The notes under the pieces are model-generated. The model worked only from the letters and a program-made list of their open reading frames with translations, was not told the DNA's origin and made no database searches. From Microbacterium maritypicum MF109 (lineage in GTDB: Bacteria > Actinomycetota > Actinomycetes > Actinomycetales > Microbacteriaceae): a stretch of DNA of 64,000 bases. Location of the stretch: assembly GCF_000455825.1 (NCBI RefSeq), contig NZ_ATAO01000206.1, forward strand, positions 434,001 to 498,000. Reading direction: 5' to 3'. A program made the translations under genes and the position numbers. Positions 27,672 through 36,894 of this stretch are shown piece after piece (the first letter of the stretch is position 1; each line of letters begins with the position of its first letter).

Positions 27672-29494
27672 CTCAGAACCGCGCGAAGCAGAGCAAGAAC
27701 GAGGCCCGGGCGTCACGGGCGCTCGACCTGGGCGGAGTGCAGCTCCCCCAGGACCTCGTGACGGAATCGAATGCGCTCCTCGGGAAGAAGGGATCCGGGA
27801 AGACGACCGCCGGGATCGTCCTCTTCGAGGAGATCTACGGCGTCGGCGTGCCTGCCGTCTCGATCGACCCGAAAGGCGATCACTGGGGCGTCCGATCCGG
27901 CGCCGACGGGACTCCCGGGGGCGGCCTACCCGTCCCGGTGTTCGGCGGCCTCCACGGTGACCTGCCGCTGGAGCCGGACAGCGGCGAGTATCTCGCTGAT
28001 CTGCTGCGCGGCAAGAACCTGAGCGCGGTGCTCGACGTCTCAGAATTCTCGACCGCCGAGCGTCGGAAGTTCCTGACCGCCTTCGTCGGACGCCTGTACC
28101 GGCGCCCCGAACGCGAACCGATGCATCTGCTCATCGAGGAAGCGCACGAGGTCATCCCGCAGCGCGTCGATGCGGGCGACGCACCGATGGTCGGCGCTTT
28201 CGAGCGCCTCGTGAAGCTCGGACGGTTCAAGGGCATCGGCGTCACGATGCTGTCACAGCGCAGCGCGTCCCTGAACAAGAACGTGCTCACGCAGGTCGAC
28301 AACCTGTTCATGCTGCGCACTGTCTCGCCGCAGGATCGCGCCGCAGTCCGGGCGTGGATCGAGACGCACAGCGAGTCGTCCACGATCATCGACAGCCTCC
28401 CCTCGCTCTCGACAGGCGAGTGCTGGTTGTGGCAGCCCGAGCGCGGGGAGCCGGTGAAGTTCCGGTTCCGGGAGCGTCGTACCTACGACGCCGGAACGAC
28501 ACCGAAGGTGGGCGAATCGCCGCGGCCGCCGGCGACCCTCGCTGACATCGACCTGCGAACCATCGAGACAGAGATGGCGGCGACGATCGAGCGGGCGAAG
28601 GCGGACGACCCGAAGGCGCTGCGTCGACAGATCGCTGAGTTGGAACGGCAACTCACCCAGAAGCCCGCCGCCGCGGATCCGGGTCGGATCGAAGTCCCGG
28701 TGCCGATGATCACCGTCGCCGACCGGCGGGAGTTCGAAGCGATGATCGGGCGATTCGAGGATCTGGTGCTGAACGAGTCAGCCGGGTTCATCCGAGAGCT
28801 GAAAGACACGATGGCCGCGGGCGAGGCTCTCGTCCAGCGCCTTCGATCGGCCGTCGAGACCGCGCCGTCCTCTTCGCGCGGGGAGGCCATCCGCGCACGG
28901 AATCACGTCGTTCCGCGGCGTACACCTGCCGCGAACAAGGAGTCCTCGCCGGATCATCGCCAGCAGGCAAGATCCAAGGCGACCCCGACGCCACCCGCCG
29001 GCGACGATCAGAAGCTCACGAGGATGCAGAAGGCGATCGCCAGCGCTCTCGCCGCGCACGGCACGCTCTCACAGCGTCAACTCGGTCTCTTCACGGGATA
29101 CGCGCACAAGTCCGGATCGTTCGCAAACAGCATGTCCGGACTGCGCACGCGCGGGTACATCGAAGGCGGCGGTCAGGCGATCACCATCACCGCCGCCGGC
29201 CGCGACGCACTCGACGCCAACGGTGGCTATGAGCCGCTGCCCACAGGACGCGACCTGGTCGACTGGTGGCTCAACCGACTCCCGAAGGCTCAGGCGGCGA
29301 TGCTGGGTGCGCTCCTCGGGGTGTTCCCCGACCCGCTGAGCGTCGACGAGCTCGCGGAGCGAACCGGCTACGCGGCAGGGTCCGGGTCGTTCGCGAACAA
29401 CCGATCGAAGCTGAACGTCGCCGACCTCATCCATGGCGGCCGAGATGCTCTCTACGCAGCGGACACGATCGGCGACGCCTACCTTCACGGCTGA
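27668..29494 (+). CDS. HerA-like ATPase with repeated winged-helix motifs
   Basis: 608-aa P-loop ATPase. Walker A GKKGSGKT is at 39-46, a Walker-B-like strand HLLIEEAHEV follows near residue 155, and a Gln/Arg finger-like segment MLSQRSASLNKNVLTQ comes after it; together these suggest the HerA/FtsK (DUF87-type) fold that translocates along DNA. Residues 310-400 are partly coiled coil. The C-terminus holds two related copies of TGYAxxSGSFANxxSxL followed by a x-I-x-GG turn (near 480-515 and 570-600), probably winged helices. SD AAGGGGAG precedes ATG 27668. It is coupled to the methyltransferase. Function in the element is unknown: DNA processing, transfer or defence are possible. Confidence 0.75.
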   Translation: MTQNRAKQSKNEARASRALDLGGVQLPQDLVTESNALLGKKGSGKTTAGIVLFEEIYGVGVPAVSIDPKGDHWGVRSGADGTPGGGLPVPVFGGLHGDLPLEPDSGEYLADLLRGKNLSAVLDVSEFSTAERRKFLTAFVGRLYRRPEREPMHLLIEEAHEVIPQRVDAGDAPMVGAFERLVKLGRFKGIGVTMLSQRSASLNKNVLTQVDNLFMLRTVSPQDRAAVRAWIETHSESSTIIDSLPSLSTGECWLWQPERGEPVKFRFRERRTYDAGTTPKVGESPRPPATLADIDLRTIETEMAATIERAKADDPKALRRQIAELERQLTQKPAAADPGRIEVPVPMITVADRREFEAMIGRFEDLVLNESAGFIRELKDTMAAGEALVQRLRSAVETAPSSSRGEAIRARNHVVPRRTPAANKESSPDHRQQARSKATPTPPAGDDQKLTRMQKAIASALAAHGTLSQRQLGLFTGYAHKSGSFANSMSGLRTRGYIEGGGQAITITAAGRDALDANGGYEPLPTGRDLVDWWLNRLPKAQAAMLGALLGVFPDPLSVDELAERTGYAAGSGSFANNRSKLNVADLIHGGRDALYAADTIGDAYLHG

Positions 29495-29753
29495 TCGCCG
29501 GAAGGGCGCAAAGGTTCCCCAGTTGTCGTCTTCGACGATCGATCTCGAACTCACGAACTACTGCGCACAGGCTCCTCGTCGGATGTTGTCCAACAGGGAG
29601 CGAATCATCCGACAACGTTCAATATCGTCTCGGGCTGGGCAAACGACAACATCGATCCATCACAGGCGAGCATTCGAGACATGCCCCCGACTGGGATTCG
29701 CCGTACCTCTTGCTCCTGGGCCCGTAGCGCCCGTTTCAAGAGTCTCGCACAGA
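29495..29753. other. Intergenic stretch, no gene seen
   Basis: 259 bp without a credible reading frame. GTTGTC/GACAAC words occur four times (for example TGTTGTCC and CGACAAC), but I see no clear hairpin terminator for the ATPase gene. Confidence 0.5.
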
Positions 29754-29839
29754 TAGTCTGGTGGGAATGGTCCCGAAACTCCCTTCCTGGCAGCACATGC
29801 CCCGGAGCCGGAACCGAGTGATAATGAGGCTCGTTATCA
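29754..29839 (+). promoter_or_regulatory. Leaderless promoter plus intragenic palindrome, copy 1
   Basis: A -10-like TAGTCT at 29754-29759 is followed by exactly 7 nt and the ATG at 29767. Inside the gene, 29819-29839, lies a 21-bp palindrome with arms TGATAATGAG and CTCGTTATCA around one G (9 of 10 pairs). Its centre (29829) is 62 nt after the A of the ATG. The same layout occurs at 33678 and 43904. Confidence 0.75.
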
Positions 29840-30213
29840 CTCTCTCGGTGAGTGTCCTCCTTTCGTTCGGAATTGCATCCACTGTCCATGGAGAGCTCAG
29901 TGGCACCGGCAACCCCACGGCTGTCGCGAAGCTGGCTGGGACGCTGGTCGATCCTGCGGCCCATGTGACACATGTCGGCACATCGGAGCCCGGCGACGCA
30001 CGAGAGCCCCTCAGCGGTTCTGTGCTTTGCCTCGTCGGCGCCTTGCTGGGGCTCGCCATCGTCTGGTGTATCGGGACGCGACGCGCATTGCCCGAACGAC
30101 GAGCGCTCGACCCCCACCTCTGGTCGGGTGCCCTCGCGCCGTTCCCCCGTCGTCTCCAACGATCTCGGGTTCTCTGTTTGTCATTGGCTCAACTAGCGCT
30201 GTCCAGGACCTGA
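29767..30213 (+). CDS. Small SRT-tail membrane protein, paralogue 1 (DUF6153-like)
   Basis: 148-aa protein of unknown function, one of four paralogues in this island (148-153 aa). It has a hydrophobic helix at about residues 21-38 (MRLVITLSVSVLLSFGI), a polar extracytoplasmic segment, a second helix (LCLVGALLGLAIVWCIG) and a basic C-terminal tail ending LSLAQLALSRT. The C-terminal (L/I)SRT ending is shared by all four copies. In length, layout and neighbours it resembles the DUF6153 proteins found beside copper genes; that name is tentative. ATG 29767 fits a leaderless start; GTG 29761 is 6 nt earlier. Confidence 0.65.
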   Translation: MVPKLPSWQHMPRSRNRVIMRLVITLSVSVLLSFGIASTVHGELSGTGNPTAVAKLAGTLVDPAAHVTHVGTSEPGDAREPLSGSVLCLVGALLGLAIVWCIGTRRALPERRALDPHLWSGALAPFPRRLQRSRVLCLSLAQLALSRT

Positions 30214-30295
30214 TTTTCTGAACTGCTCAAGACTCTCTCGCAGGCATCCCGCGAGAGTTTCGTTGCCGCGCCGATGACACACTTGGAGAACCTCA

Positions 30296-30868
30296 ATGTC
30301 CCGTCCTGATGCCCAGCCCGCGACCAGGATCGCTGCGCCCCTACGCACGCGTTCACCGCGACTCACTGCGATGTTCGCCGGCGTCGTTGGCGTTCTCCTG
30401 CTTATGGTCGGGTGCGCGCCGACCGTCGACTTGCAGCCAGCGGATGATGCCAACGTTCCCGAGTGTGCGGACGTGACAGTCCGCCTGCCTGATGTCATCG
30501 GAGATCTTCCGAGCCGAACTACGGACGCGCAAGCTACGGCCGCGTGGGGCGATCCCACGGCCGTCGTCTTCACCTGCGGACTCGAACCGCCCGCGCCCAC
30601 CACGTTGCAGTGCGTCACCATCGGTGCGGTCGACTGGATCGTCGACGACTCGGACTCCCCAAACCTGCGCATAACCACGTACGGAAGGGAACCAGCCGCA
30701 CAGGTGTACGTCGATACCACTCGTCTCTCGGCGGACAACGTTCTGGACGCCCTTGCCCCAGCCGTGCAGAAGCTGCCCAAGTCCGGCGCGTGCACAGCTC
30801 CCGACACTGATACGAACGCGACCTCAGCCCCGCAGCCGCAGTCCGAGGGTACGAAAGGCCTGTCGTGA
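30296..30868 (+). CDS. DUF3515-type lipoprotein
   Basis: 190-aa membrane-anchored lipoprotein. Lipobox MVGC with Cys40 after a long basic N-terminus; the mature part has AAWGDPTAVVFTCGLEPPAP, GAVDWIVDD and TYGREPAAQVYVD, the pattern of DUF3515. Function unknown. ATG 30296 has TTGGAGAA upstream. Its stop overlaps the GTG start of the CopD/CtaG-like gene, so the two are coupled. Confidence 0.8.
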   Translation: MSRPDAQPATRIAAPLRTRSPRLTAMFAGVVGVLLLMVGCAPTVDLQPADDANVPECADVTVRLPDVIGDLPSRTTDAQATAAWGDPTAVVFTCGLEPPAPTTLQCVTIGAVDWIVDDSDSPNLRITTYGREPAAQVYVDTTRLSADNVLDALAPAVQKLPKSGACTAPDTDTNATSAPQPQSEGTKGLS

Positions 30869-32709
30869 ATGCGCAGCCCCTGCGGGTGGCAGGTCCCGCC
30901 ATCCTGGTCGCCGCCGGCATGCTCACCCTCGTTGTCGGCTTGATCATCGGAGGCGGTGCGGCCCCTCGGATGACTAGCGATCCAGGTGCTCTGGTTCGCT
31001 GGGGGCTACCGGCCGCAAAGCTCTTCGTGAACCTGTCCGCCGCGGTCATGGCCGGTTCTGCCGTGCTCGCACTTTTCGCGCTTCGTGCAGGAAAGAAGGA
31101 GTACGATGCGGCCCTCGACCTGGCATCGGCCGGAGCGGCTATCCTCACGGTCAGTAGCGGAACCACCGCGTTCCTCACCTTTCTGTCATCGTTCAACCCG
31201 CAGGTGTCGTTGGGGGCGGAGTTCGGTCAGCAGTTGGGGCGGTTCCTGCTGGAGACTGAGCTCGGGCGCGTGTGGTTGATCACCACGGTGGCCGCCGCAA
31301 CGATCACGGTGCTCGCATACGCGTTCCGTGGCTGGGGCGCTGCGGCGCTTGTCGGTGCGTTGTCCCTGATGTGCCTGGTTCCGATGGCCACACAGGGCCA
31401 CTCGGGCAGCCTCGCGAACCATGACTCCGCGGTCATGGCGCTCGTCTTGCACATCATCGGCGCCGCCGTGTGGCTTGGCGGACTTGTGACTCTGGTCTTC
31501 CTGCGTCCGTGGATGCAGGAGACCCGGATGCGGGTCGTGGTCGAAAGGTACTCGACGCTCGCGCTGGTCGCGTTCGTCGTCGTGTTCGCGTCCGGCGTCG
31601 CGCGAGCGCTCACATCGATCACGGGCTGGGGCGACCTGATCAGCGCGTACGGTGCCGTGCTCGCGCTCAAAGTCCTGGCTCTTGCCGCACTTGGAGGGCT
31701 AGGGATCGCTCACCGACGGAGATTCATCCATCGTGGTGTGGGAGAGCGGGGCGCATTCTGGGTTTTCATTGCCGTCGAGTTCGCGGTGATGGGGTTGGCC
31801 AGCGGCGCGGCTGCGGCGCTGGCGCGCACACCCGCGCCCGCTGACACCAGTGCGCCCCCGCTGACGACGCCGGCTGAGATCCTCACCGAAGCCCCCCTTC
31901 CGGCAGAACTCACCATCGGGCGCTGGGTCGTCGGCTGGGACATCGATCTGCTCTGGACCCTGGTCGCCGGCTTCGGAATCTTCTTCTATCTCGCCGGCGT
32001 CCACCGCCTCCGGCGACGCGGCGAGTCATGGCCCACCCCGCGTACGCTCTCATGGGTTGCGGGCATGCTCCTGTTGTTCTGGGTGGGCTCCGGTCCGATC
32101 GCGGTGTACGCGGACTATCTGCACAGCGTGAATGCGCTCGACCGGGCACTGCTGGCCACTGTCGTCCCGTTGCTTCTCGTGCTGGGTGCCCCGTTCGCGC
32201 TCGCGATGCCGGCGATCACCAGCCGCACCGACCAGAGCAGGGGTGTACGCGAATGGATGCAGGTAGTCGCCCGGTCGCGGCCGATGACACTTCTCACCCT
32301 CCCCGTCGTCGCAGCCGTCCTGTTCGCGATGGTGCTGTGGGCGACGAGTGCAACCGGGATTCTCCGGTGGACGCTGGTCGACCCTCTCGCCCACGAACTC
32401 CGCACCGTGGCGTTACTCGCCGCGGGCAGTATCCTGATGCACTCAGTGCTCTCGCCCCTGCGGGCGCGTTCTCGGGCTCTGCGGGCGATCGTCATCGCAT
32501 CGGCCATCCTCACACCTGTTGCCCTAGGCGCATGGGTCATCATCCAAAACGGCCTCATCGCGGCCAACTGGTTCGGAGCGATGGGACGCACCTGGGGTCC
32601 TGATCCTCTTGCCGACCAGGGCACAGCCGGGTTCGTGCTCGCGACGGGAGCTGTCGGCGTCGGACTGGCAGCTCTTCTCGGGCACCTCAAGCGAGCGCGG
32701 AAGCCATGA
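30865..32709 (+). CDS. CopD/CtaG-like copper membrane protein
   Basis: 614-aa protein with about 16 membrane helices. The first half matches the CopD/YcnJ copper-import domain (HIIGAAVWLGGLVTLVFL and conserved His residues); the second half matches cytochrome oxidase assembly CtaG (LLFWVGSGPIAVYADYLHSV, then LLLVLGAPFALAMP). Such fusions are common in actinobacteria and deliver copper across the membrane. In the CtaG part the usual His-rich helix (SVHM..H) reads SVNALDR, so those metal ligands are missing. Start is GTG 30865, overlapping the lipoprotein stop. Confidence 0.85.
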   Translation: MNAQPLRVAGPAILVAAGMLTLVVGLIIGGGAAPRMTSDPGALVRWGLPAAKLFVNLSAAVMAGSAVLALFALRAGKKEYDAALDLASAGAAILTVSSGTTAFLTFLSSFNPQVSLGAEFGQQLGRFLLETELGRVWLITTVAAATITVLAYAFRGWGAAALVGALSLMCLVPMATQGHSGSLANHDSAVMALVLHIIGAAVWLGGLVTLVFLRPWMQETRMRVVVERYSTLALVAFVVVFASGVARALTSITGWGDLISAYGAVLALKVLALAALGGLGIAHRRRFIHRGVGERGAFWVFIAVEFAVMGLASGAAAALARTPAPADTSAPPLTTPAEILTEAPLPAELTIGRWVVGWDIDLLWTLVAGFGIFFYLAGVHRLRRRGESWPTPRTLSWVAGMLLLFWVGSGPIAVYADYLHSVNALDRALLATVVPLLLVLGAPFALAMPAITSRTDQSRGVREWMQVVARSRPMTLLTLPVVAAVLFAMVLWATSATGILRWTLVDPLAHELRTVALLAAGSILMHSVLSPLRARSRALRAIVIASAILTPVALGAWVIIQNGLIAANWFGAMGRTWGPDPLADQGTAGFVLATGAVGVGLAALLGHLKRARKP

Positions 32710-32878
32710 GCAGCATCCCTGATCCTCCCGACCGGGCGGCCCGGCGCGGCGTCACGATCGTCAGTCCCGTTGACAGGCCCCGGCGGGCGCCGCCTGAAAC
32801 GCCCAAAGCCCCTCTCTTTCCCCCGGCCCCCTTCAACAAGACTCCGCCGCTTCTCAGGACAGCGCCAAGGACCAAACC

Positions 32879-33541
32879 ATGCCCTCGAAACTCTCTCGCT
32901 CGATACGCCTGACCACGACCGCCCTCATTTCTGCTGCCATCGCGACCTTGCTGTTCGCCGGCCCGGCTGCCGCCCACGACAATCTTCTCGACTCCACACC
33001 ATCCGCTGGCGACACCGTCGCGAGCCTGGAGGCCGTCTCCCTCACGTTCAGCGGTGAACTGATCGACTTCGGGCAGGCGAGCTTCGCACAAATACAAGGG
33101 CCTGACGGGCTGTATTACGAGACATCGTGCTCGACCATCGACCTCAACGTTCTGACCACTCCGGTTGCACTCGGCGAGGCGGGGACCTACACGATCCTCT
33201 GGAACGCGGTCTCCAGTGATGGGCACCCGATCTCCGAGTCCTTCCAGTTCCAGTACGCACCGGAGGAGGGTGCCGAGCCTGCACTCGGATGGGATCTGCC
33301 CGCCTGCCAGAACGAGCAGACCCGCATCCAACCCGGCGCAGTCGCGTCGGCGTCGCCCACGCCTACCCAGAGCGGGCAGGCAGCAGCAGCCACCCCCGCT
33401 CCAGCCAAGTCGGACAGCGCATCCGACGGGTCCTCCGAAGGCATGTTCGTTCTTGTCGTCCTCGGAGGGGTGTTCGTTCTCGCCGCCGTGATCGCGATGG
33501 CCGTCTGGCTCATCCGAGCGCGTGGCCGCCGGTCCAAATAG
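32879..33541 (+). CDS. CopC-domain copper-binding secreted protein
   Basis: 220-aa protein: signal peptide to about A32, then the mature N-terminal His33 (AHDNLLDSTPSAGD) that forms the Cu(II) site with the later SSDGHPISESF segment. After the CopC domain (to about residue 130) come a Pro/Thr/Ser linker and one C-terminal membrane helix with a basic tail. It acts as a copper carrier outside the membrane, partnering CopD. An AGGA lies 7 nt before ATG 32879. Confidence 0.9.
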   Translation: MPSKLSRSIRLTTTALISAAIATLLFAGPAAAHDNLLDSTPSAGDTVASLEAVSLTFSGELIDFGQASFAQIQGPDGLYYETSCSTIDLNVLTTPVALGEAGTYTILWNAVSSDGHPISESFQFQYAPEEGAEPALGWDLPACQNEQTRIQPGAVASASPTPTQSGQAAAATPAPAKSDSASDGSSEGMFVLVVLGGVFVLAAVIAMAVWLIRARGRRSK

Positions 33542-33677
33542 GCACAGGTGGTGGCGGGCGGGGCTCTAAGGCGCCTCTGCTCGTCACCACCGACCGACAT
33601 TTCAACCGTGAACTCCGCCGGACATGGCCTGCTCGTCGCTCCCTGCCCGCTCAAAGAATGCGCAAACATGGGACGAG

Positions 33678-33763
33678 TACAATTCGGAGGATGCACCGTT
33701 CGTTGCGGATCCCCGGTTCCTCGCGAACGAACGAGCAGCTATTGATAATGCGGCTCATTACCA
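33678..33763 (+). promoter_or_regulatory. Leaderless promoter plus intragenic palindrome, copy 2
   Basis: -10-like TACAAT at 33678-33683, then 7 nt and ATG 33691. The palindrome at 33743-33763 has arms TGATAATGCG and CTCATTACCA (8 of 10 pairs) and is centred at 33753, again 62 nt after the A of the ATG. A GGAGG is directly adjacent to the ATG, too close for normal use. Confidence 0.75.
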
Positions 33764-34143
33764 GTACCGGACTGGCGTTGCTGTTGCTCTTCGGAGCGAC
33801 CGCCACGATGGGGCATACGGATTCTCGGGGCGGCGAGGGCGTTCCCGTTGCCGTGACCGGACACGACAGCTCCGCTGTCGAATCGCCCGCAGCCGACCCC
33901 AGTCCCCAGCAGATCGTTGCTCTCTCGGGAGAAATGAACGCATCGCTGGGTGTCGCTCTGTGCACTCTGGGCATCCTGTGCGGGCTCACAGCGATCATCC
34001 TGATCGTGCGGCTGCTCTGGTCTTCTCGGCTGGCTTCCCCTCTCCGGGCCGGACCGCGCCCTCTACCTCGTGTGTCGGTGTTCGCCTCCCCACTGCGCAC
34101 CACTGCGTTCTCCCTCTCTCAGCTCGGTCTCTCGCGAACCTGA
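33691..34143 (+). CDS. Small SRT-tail membrane protein, paralogue 2 (DUF6153-like)
   Basis: 150-aa protein. After about 22 polar residues comes MRLITSTGLALLLLFGATAT (helix 1), an extracytoplasmic His/Asp segment, then MNASLGVALCTLGILCGLTA with helix 2 and a basic tail ending FSLSQLGLSRT. Same plan as paralogues 1, 3 and 4, though overall identity is low outside the helix-1 start and the tail. Placed between copC and the dsbA-like gene. Function unknown. Confidence 0.65.
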   Translation: MHRSLRIPGSSRTNEQLLIMRLITSTGLALLLLFGATATMGHTDSRGGEGVPVAVTGHDSSAVESPAADPSPQQIVALSGEMNASLGVALCTLGILCGLTAIILIVRLLWSSRLASPLRAGPRPLPRVSVFASPLRTTAFSLSQLGLSRT

Positions 34144-34229
34144 CGTCCGATGCGCCACCCTCGCGGTGGCGATACCGCGAGCTCACGCTCATCCTGTCGT
34201 TCGTCTTGTCGTGTCATTGGAGTACCCCG

Positions 34230-34895
34230 TTGAAACCTGGTGTGAAAGCTGGCATCGTCACCGCTGCAGTTGTCGTAGTGCTGATGCTCGTCGTGTTCGT
34301 CGTTGTCCTGGTCAATCAGAACGGAAAGGAGCCGCCCGCGTCACCCGGCTCCGCATCCTCCGTCCCCGTCCAGCGCGAGAACTCGCATGTGCTCGACGAG
34401 GGCGGTGAGGGTGCCGTCACCGTGGTCGAATTCCTGGACTTCGAATGCGAGGCCTGCGGAGCCTTCTATCCGGTCGTCGAAGACCTGCGGACGAAATACG
34501 ACGGAAAGATCAACTACGTCATCCGCTATTTCCCCCTGCCGGGGCATCTGAACTCCAAGAACGCCGCCGTCGCTGCCGAGGCCGCCGCGCAGCAGGGTCA
34601 GCTCGAGGGCATGTACCGCAAGCTGTTCGAAACACAGACGGAGTGGGCTGAGGCGCAGGAGTCCCGTGCGGACGTCTTCCGGGGCTTCGCCGAGCAGCTC
34701 GGCCTGGACATGGCAGCGTACGACAGGGCCGTGGCAGATCCCGCCACCGCCGAGCGCGTGGATCTGGACGTGAATGACGGCCAGGCGCTCGGAGTCGACA
34801 GCACGCCGACGTTCTACGTCGATGGCAAGAAGCTCCAGCTGCAGCGGTTTGACGACCTGGAGAGCGCCATCACGGCCGCGATGGAGACTCAGTGA
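34230..34895 (+). CDS. Membrane-anchored DsbA-like thioredoxin
   Basis: 221-aa protein with one N-terminal helix (residues 9-28), a short linker and a DsbA-type thioredoxin domain. The redox pair is C73-E-A-C76 in FLDFECEACGAFYP; VDSTPTFYVDGK near the end carries the cis-Pro. It probably oxidises or isomerises disulfides in exported proteins. TTG 34230 is the best start, with TTGGAGT about 9 nt upstream; GTG 34239 is an alternative. Its stop overlaps the next gene (GTGA). Confidence 0.88.
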   Translation: MKPGVKAGIVTAAVVVVLMLVVFVVVLVNQNGKEPPASPGSASSVPVQRENSHVLDEGGEGAVTVVEFLDFECEACGAFYPVVEDLRTKYDGKINYVIRYFPLPGHLNSKNAAVAAEAAAQQGQLEGMYRKLFETQTEWAEAQESRADVFRGFAEQLGLDMAAYDRAVADPATAERVDLDVNDGQALGVDSTPTFYVDGKKLQLQRFDDLESAITAAMETQ

Positions 34896-35920
34896 CGATT
34901 CTGGGACTATCGCATCGCCGCGCGATCATCGTCGGCGCCGGACAGGCCGGGCTGGCAGTCGCCTCCGCGCTCAGAACTGCGGGCCTTGCCCCGCAGCGAG
35001 ACTTCGCGATCATCGACGCAAACCCACGCGGAGAGCGCTCCTGGGCCTCTCGGGCGGACTCCATGCAACTCCTCACCGACGCTCAGCACAGCGCCATCGG
35101 GGGCGTCCCCCTCCCTAGCGATCCCGCCCGCCGCCCGTATCCACCCGAGATGGAGCGGTACCTCACCGCCGTCGAGGCATCGATCGGCGTAGCCACGATG
35201 TGGGGGATCCGCGCCACCGGAGTAGAGCATCGCGGAACTGGCTCAACGCTCCTGTTGCGCACCGCCGAGGGAGCGGTCCAGACGCGTAACGTTGTCTGCG
35301 CCACAGGATTTGCCTCGCGGCCCTCGCTCCCCGCATGGGCGTCAGGGCTCATCGTGCCGGGAGTGATTCTTCACAGCGCGGACTATCGCCTCTCGCGTCA
35401 GATTCCTCAGGGTGACGTGCTGATCATCGGCGGAGGGGATAGCGGTACCCAGGTTGCCGGCGAGCTCGCTCACTCCCACGTCGTCACTTTGTCGATTAGA
35501 TCTCGCCACCGGCACCGCGGACGCACCGCGTTCCCGCCCAGAGGCACCGTCCGCTCGTCTTGGTTCCGACGCCAGTCACCGACACCTGCGAGCGACGAAC
35601 GACTCGACAAGCTGCTTCGGAACGGGGTCACATTCGCACCTGGTTCGGTCGGCGTTGACGGTCAAGATGTCCTGTTCGAGAACGGTTCGCGAATGAAACC
35701 CCAGTCGGTGATCTTCGCCACCGGCTACCTGCCCGGCGACCAATGGCTTCCACAGGGCGTCCGTGACGGGGCGCATCGCCGCCTACGACGGGGCATGACG
35801 ACTATGCCCGGTCTGTTCGTGGCCGGTCATCCCCGGCACGGAAGGCACGGGTCCGACACGTTCATCGGCGCGCAGCGGGACGCATCCGCGATAGTACGTC
35901 GAATCATGAATCGTCCCTGA
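34892..35920 (+). CDS. FAD/NAD(P)-dependent oxidoreductase (flavin monooxygenase-like)
   Basis: 342-aa flavoprotein. FAD motif VGAGQAGLA at 14-22, NAD(P) motif IIGGGDSGTQVA in the middle and a late FATGYLPGDQWLP segment, the arrangement of CzcO-like and flavin-containing monooxygenases. The middle region (RSRHRHRGRTAFPPRG) is Arg-rich. It starts at GTG 34892 within the dsbA-like stop and is followed 17 bp later by a CDF metal exporter, the order known for czcO-czcD. Role in metal resistance is inference from that pairing. Confidence 0.8.
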   Translation: MTILGLSHRRAIIVGAGQAGLAVASALRTAGLAPQRDFAIIDANPRGERSWASRADSMQLLTDAQHSAIGGVPLPSDPARRPYPPEMERYLTAVEASIGVATMWGIRATGVEHRGTGSTLLLRTAEGAVQTRNVVCATGFASRPSLPAWASGLIVPGVILHSADYRLSRQIPQGDVLIIGGGDSGTQVAGELAHSHVVTLSIRSRHRHRGRTAFPPRGTVRSSWFRRQSPTPASDERLDKLLRNGVTFAPGSVGVDGQDVLFENGSRMKPQSVIFATGYLPGDQWLPQGVRDGAHRRLRRGMTTMPGLFVAGHPRHGRHGSDTFIGAQRDASAIVRRIMNRP

Positions 35921-35937
35921 CACACAAGGAGAAGCGT

Positions 35938-36846
35938 ATGGGAGCCGAACACAGTCACACCCCGGCGAGCACGCCTCGGCGGCGACTGATCATCGCCTTC
36001 GCGATCACGTCGACCGTCTTCGTCACCGAGGTGGTCGGCGCCGCGATCACGGGGAGTCTCGCGCTGCTTGTCGACGCTGCGCACATGCTGACGGACGTCA
36101 TCGGTCTCTCTCTTGCGGTGACCGCCGCGCATCTCATGAACCGACCGCCCTCGGCGCGCCACACCTGGGGTCTGCGACGAGCCGAGGTCCTGGGTGCGCT
36201 CGCCCAAGCGGCGTTGCTTCTCGGAGTCGGGATCTTCGCCCTCGTGGAAGGCATCAGGCGACTGTTCGAGCCTCCGGAGATCGCCTCTGGCAGCTTGTTG
36301 TTCTTCGGCATCGTCGGCTTGCTCGCGAACATCGCGTCTCTTCTGGTTCTCATGAGCGGCCGCAAGGCCAACCTCAACATGCGTGCCGCCTTCCTCGAAG
36401 TCGTCAATGACGCTCTCGGATCCGTCGGCGTGATCGCCAGCGCTATCCTGATCGCCACGCTCGGCTGGTATCGCGCTGACGCCATCGCCGGCATCCTGAT
36501 CGCCCTGCTGATCATCCCGCGTACATTCATCCTGCTGCGCGCGTCCGGGAGCGTCCTGCTGGAGTCCACGCCTCCCGGACTTGACCTGGACGCTGTGAGA
36601 AAGCACCTCGAGGAGTTGCCGCACGTCGTCAGTGTCCATGACCTCCACGCTTCCCAGGTCTCAACAGACCTTCCCACTCTGACGGCGCACGTGGTGGTCA
36701 AGGACCAGCTGTCACAAGAGGACTCCGCGGCCCTGCTTCGGTCGCTCCAGGAGTGCGTTGCCGAGCACTTCCCGGTGAGCGTGGAGCACTCCACGTTCCA
36801 GATCGAACCACAATCCCACCCCGAAGAGCACACCACTCACGCGTGA
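35938..36846 (+). CDS. czcD: CDF-family metal cation exporter (CzcD-like)
   Basis: 302-aa cation diffusion facilitator with six helices and a cytoplasmic C-terminal domain. The site A ligands are visible as D46 and H49-x3-D53 (LVDAAHMLTD), and the second pair as NDALGSVGV. The C-terminus ends in a His-bearing tail (SHPEEHTTHA). It exports Zn(II), and perhaps Co(II) or Cd(II), by proton exchange. SD AGGAGAAG precedes ATG 35938. Confidence 0.92.
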   Translation: MGAEHSHTPASTPRRRLIIAFAITSTVFVTEVVGAAITGSLALLVDAAHMLTDVIGLSLAVTAAHLMNRPPSARHTWGLRRAEVLGALAQAALLLGVGIFALVEGIRRLFEPPEIASGSLLFFGIVGLLANIASLLVLMSGRKANLNMRAAFLEVVNDALGSVGVIASAILIATLGWYRADAIAGILIALLIIPRTFILLRASGSVLLESTPPGLDLDAVRKHLEELPHVVSVHDLHASQVSTDLPTLTAHVVVKDQLSQEDSAALLRSLQECVAEHFPVSVEHSTFQIEPQSHPEEHTTHA

Positions 36847-36894
36847 CAGCCACCCGTCCCGCGGTCAACGATCATCTACCGAAGGAGAACCATC

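Noticed and set aside
32706..32912. 68-aa frame between the CopD/CtaG-like gene and copC (ATGA overlap)
   Set aside because: Pro/Arg-rich composition, weak SD and overlap with the copC start by 34 bp; no family resemblance. Not listed as a gene.
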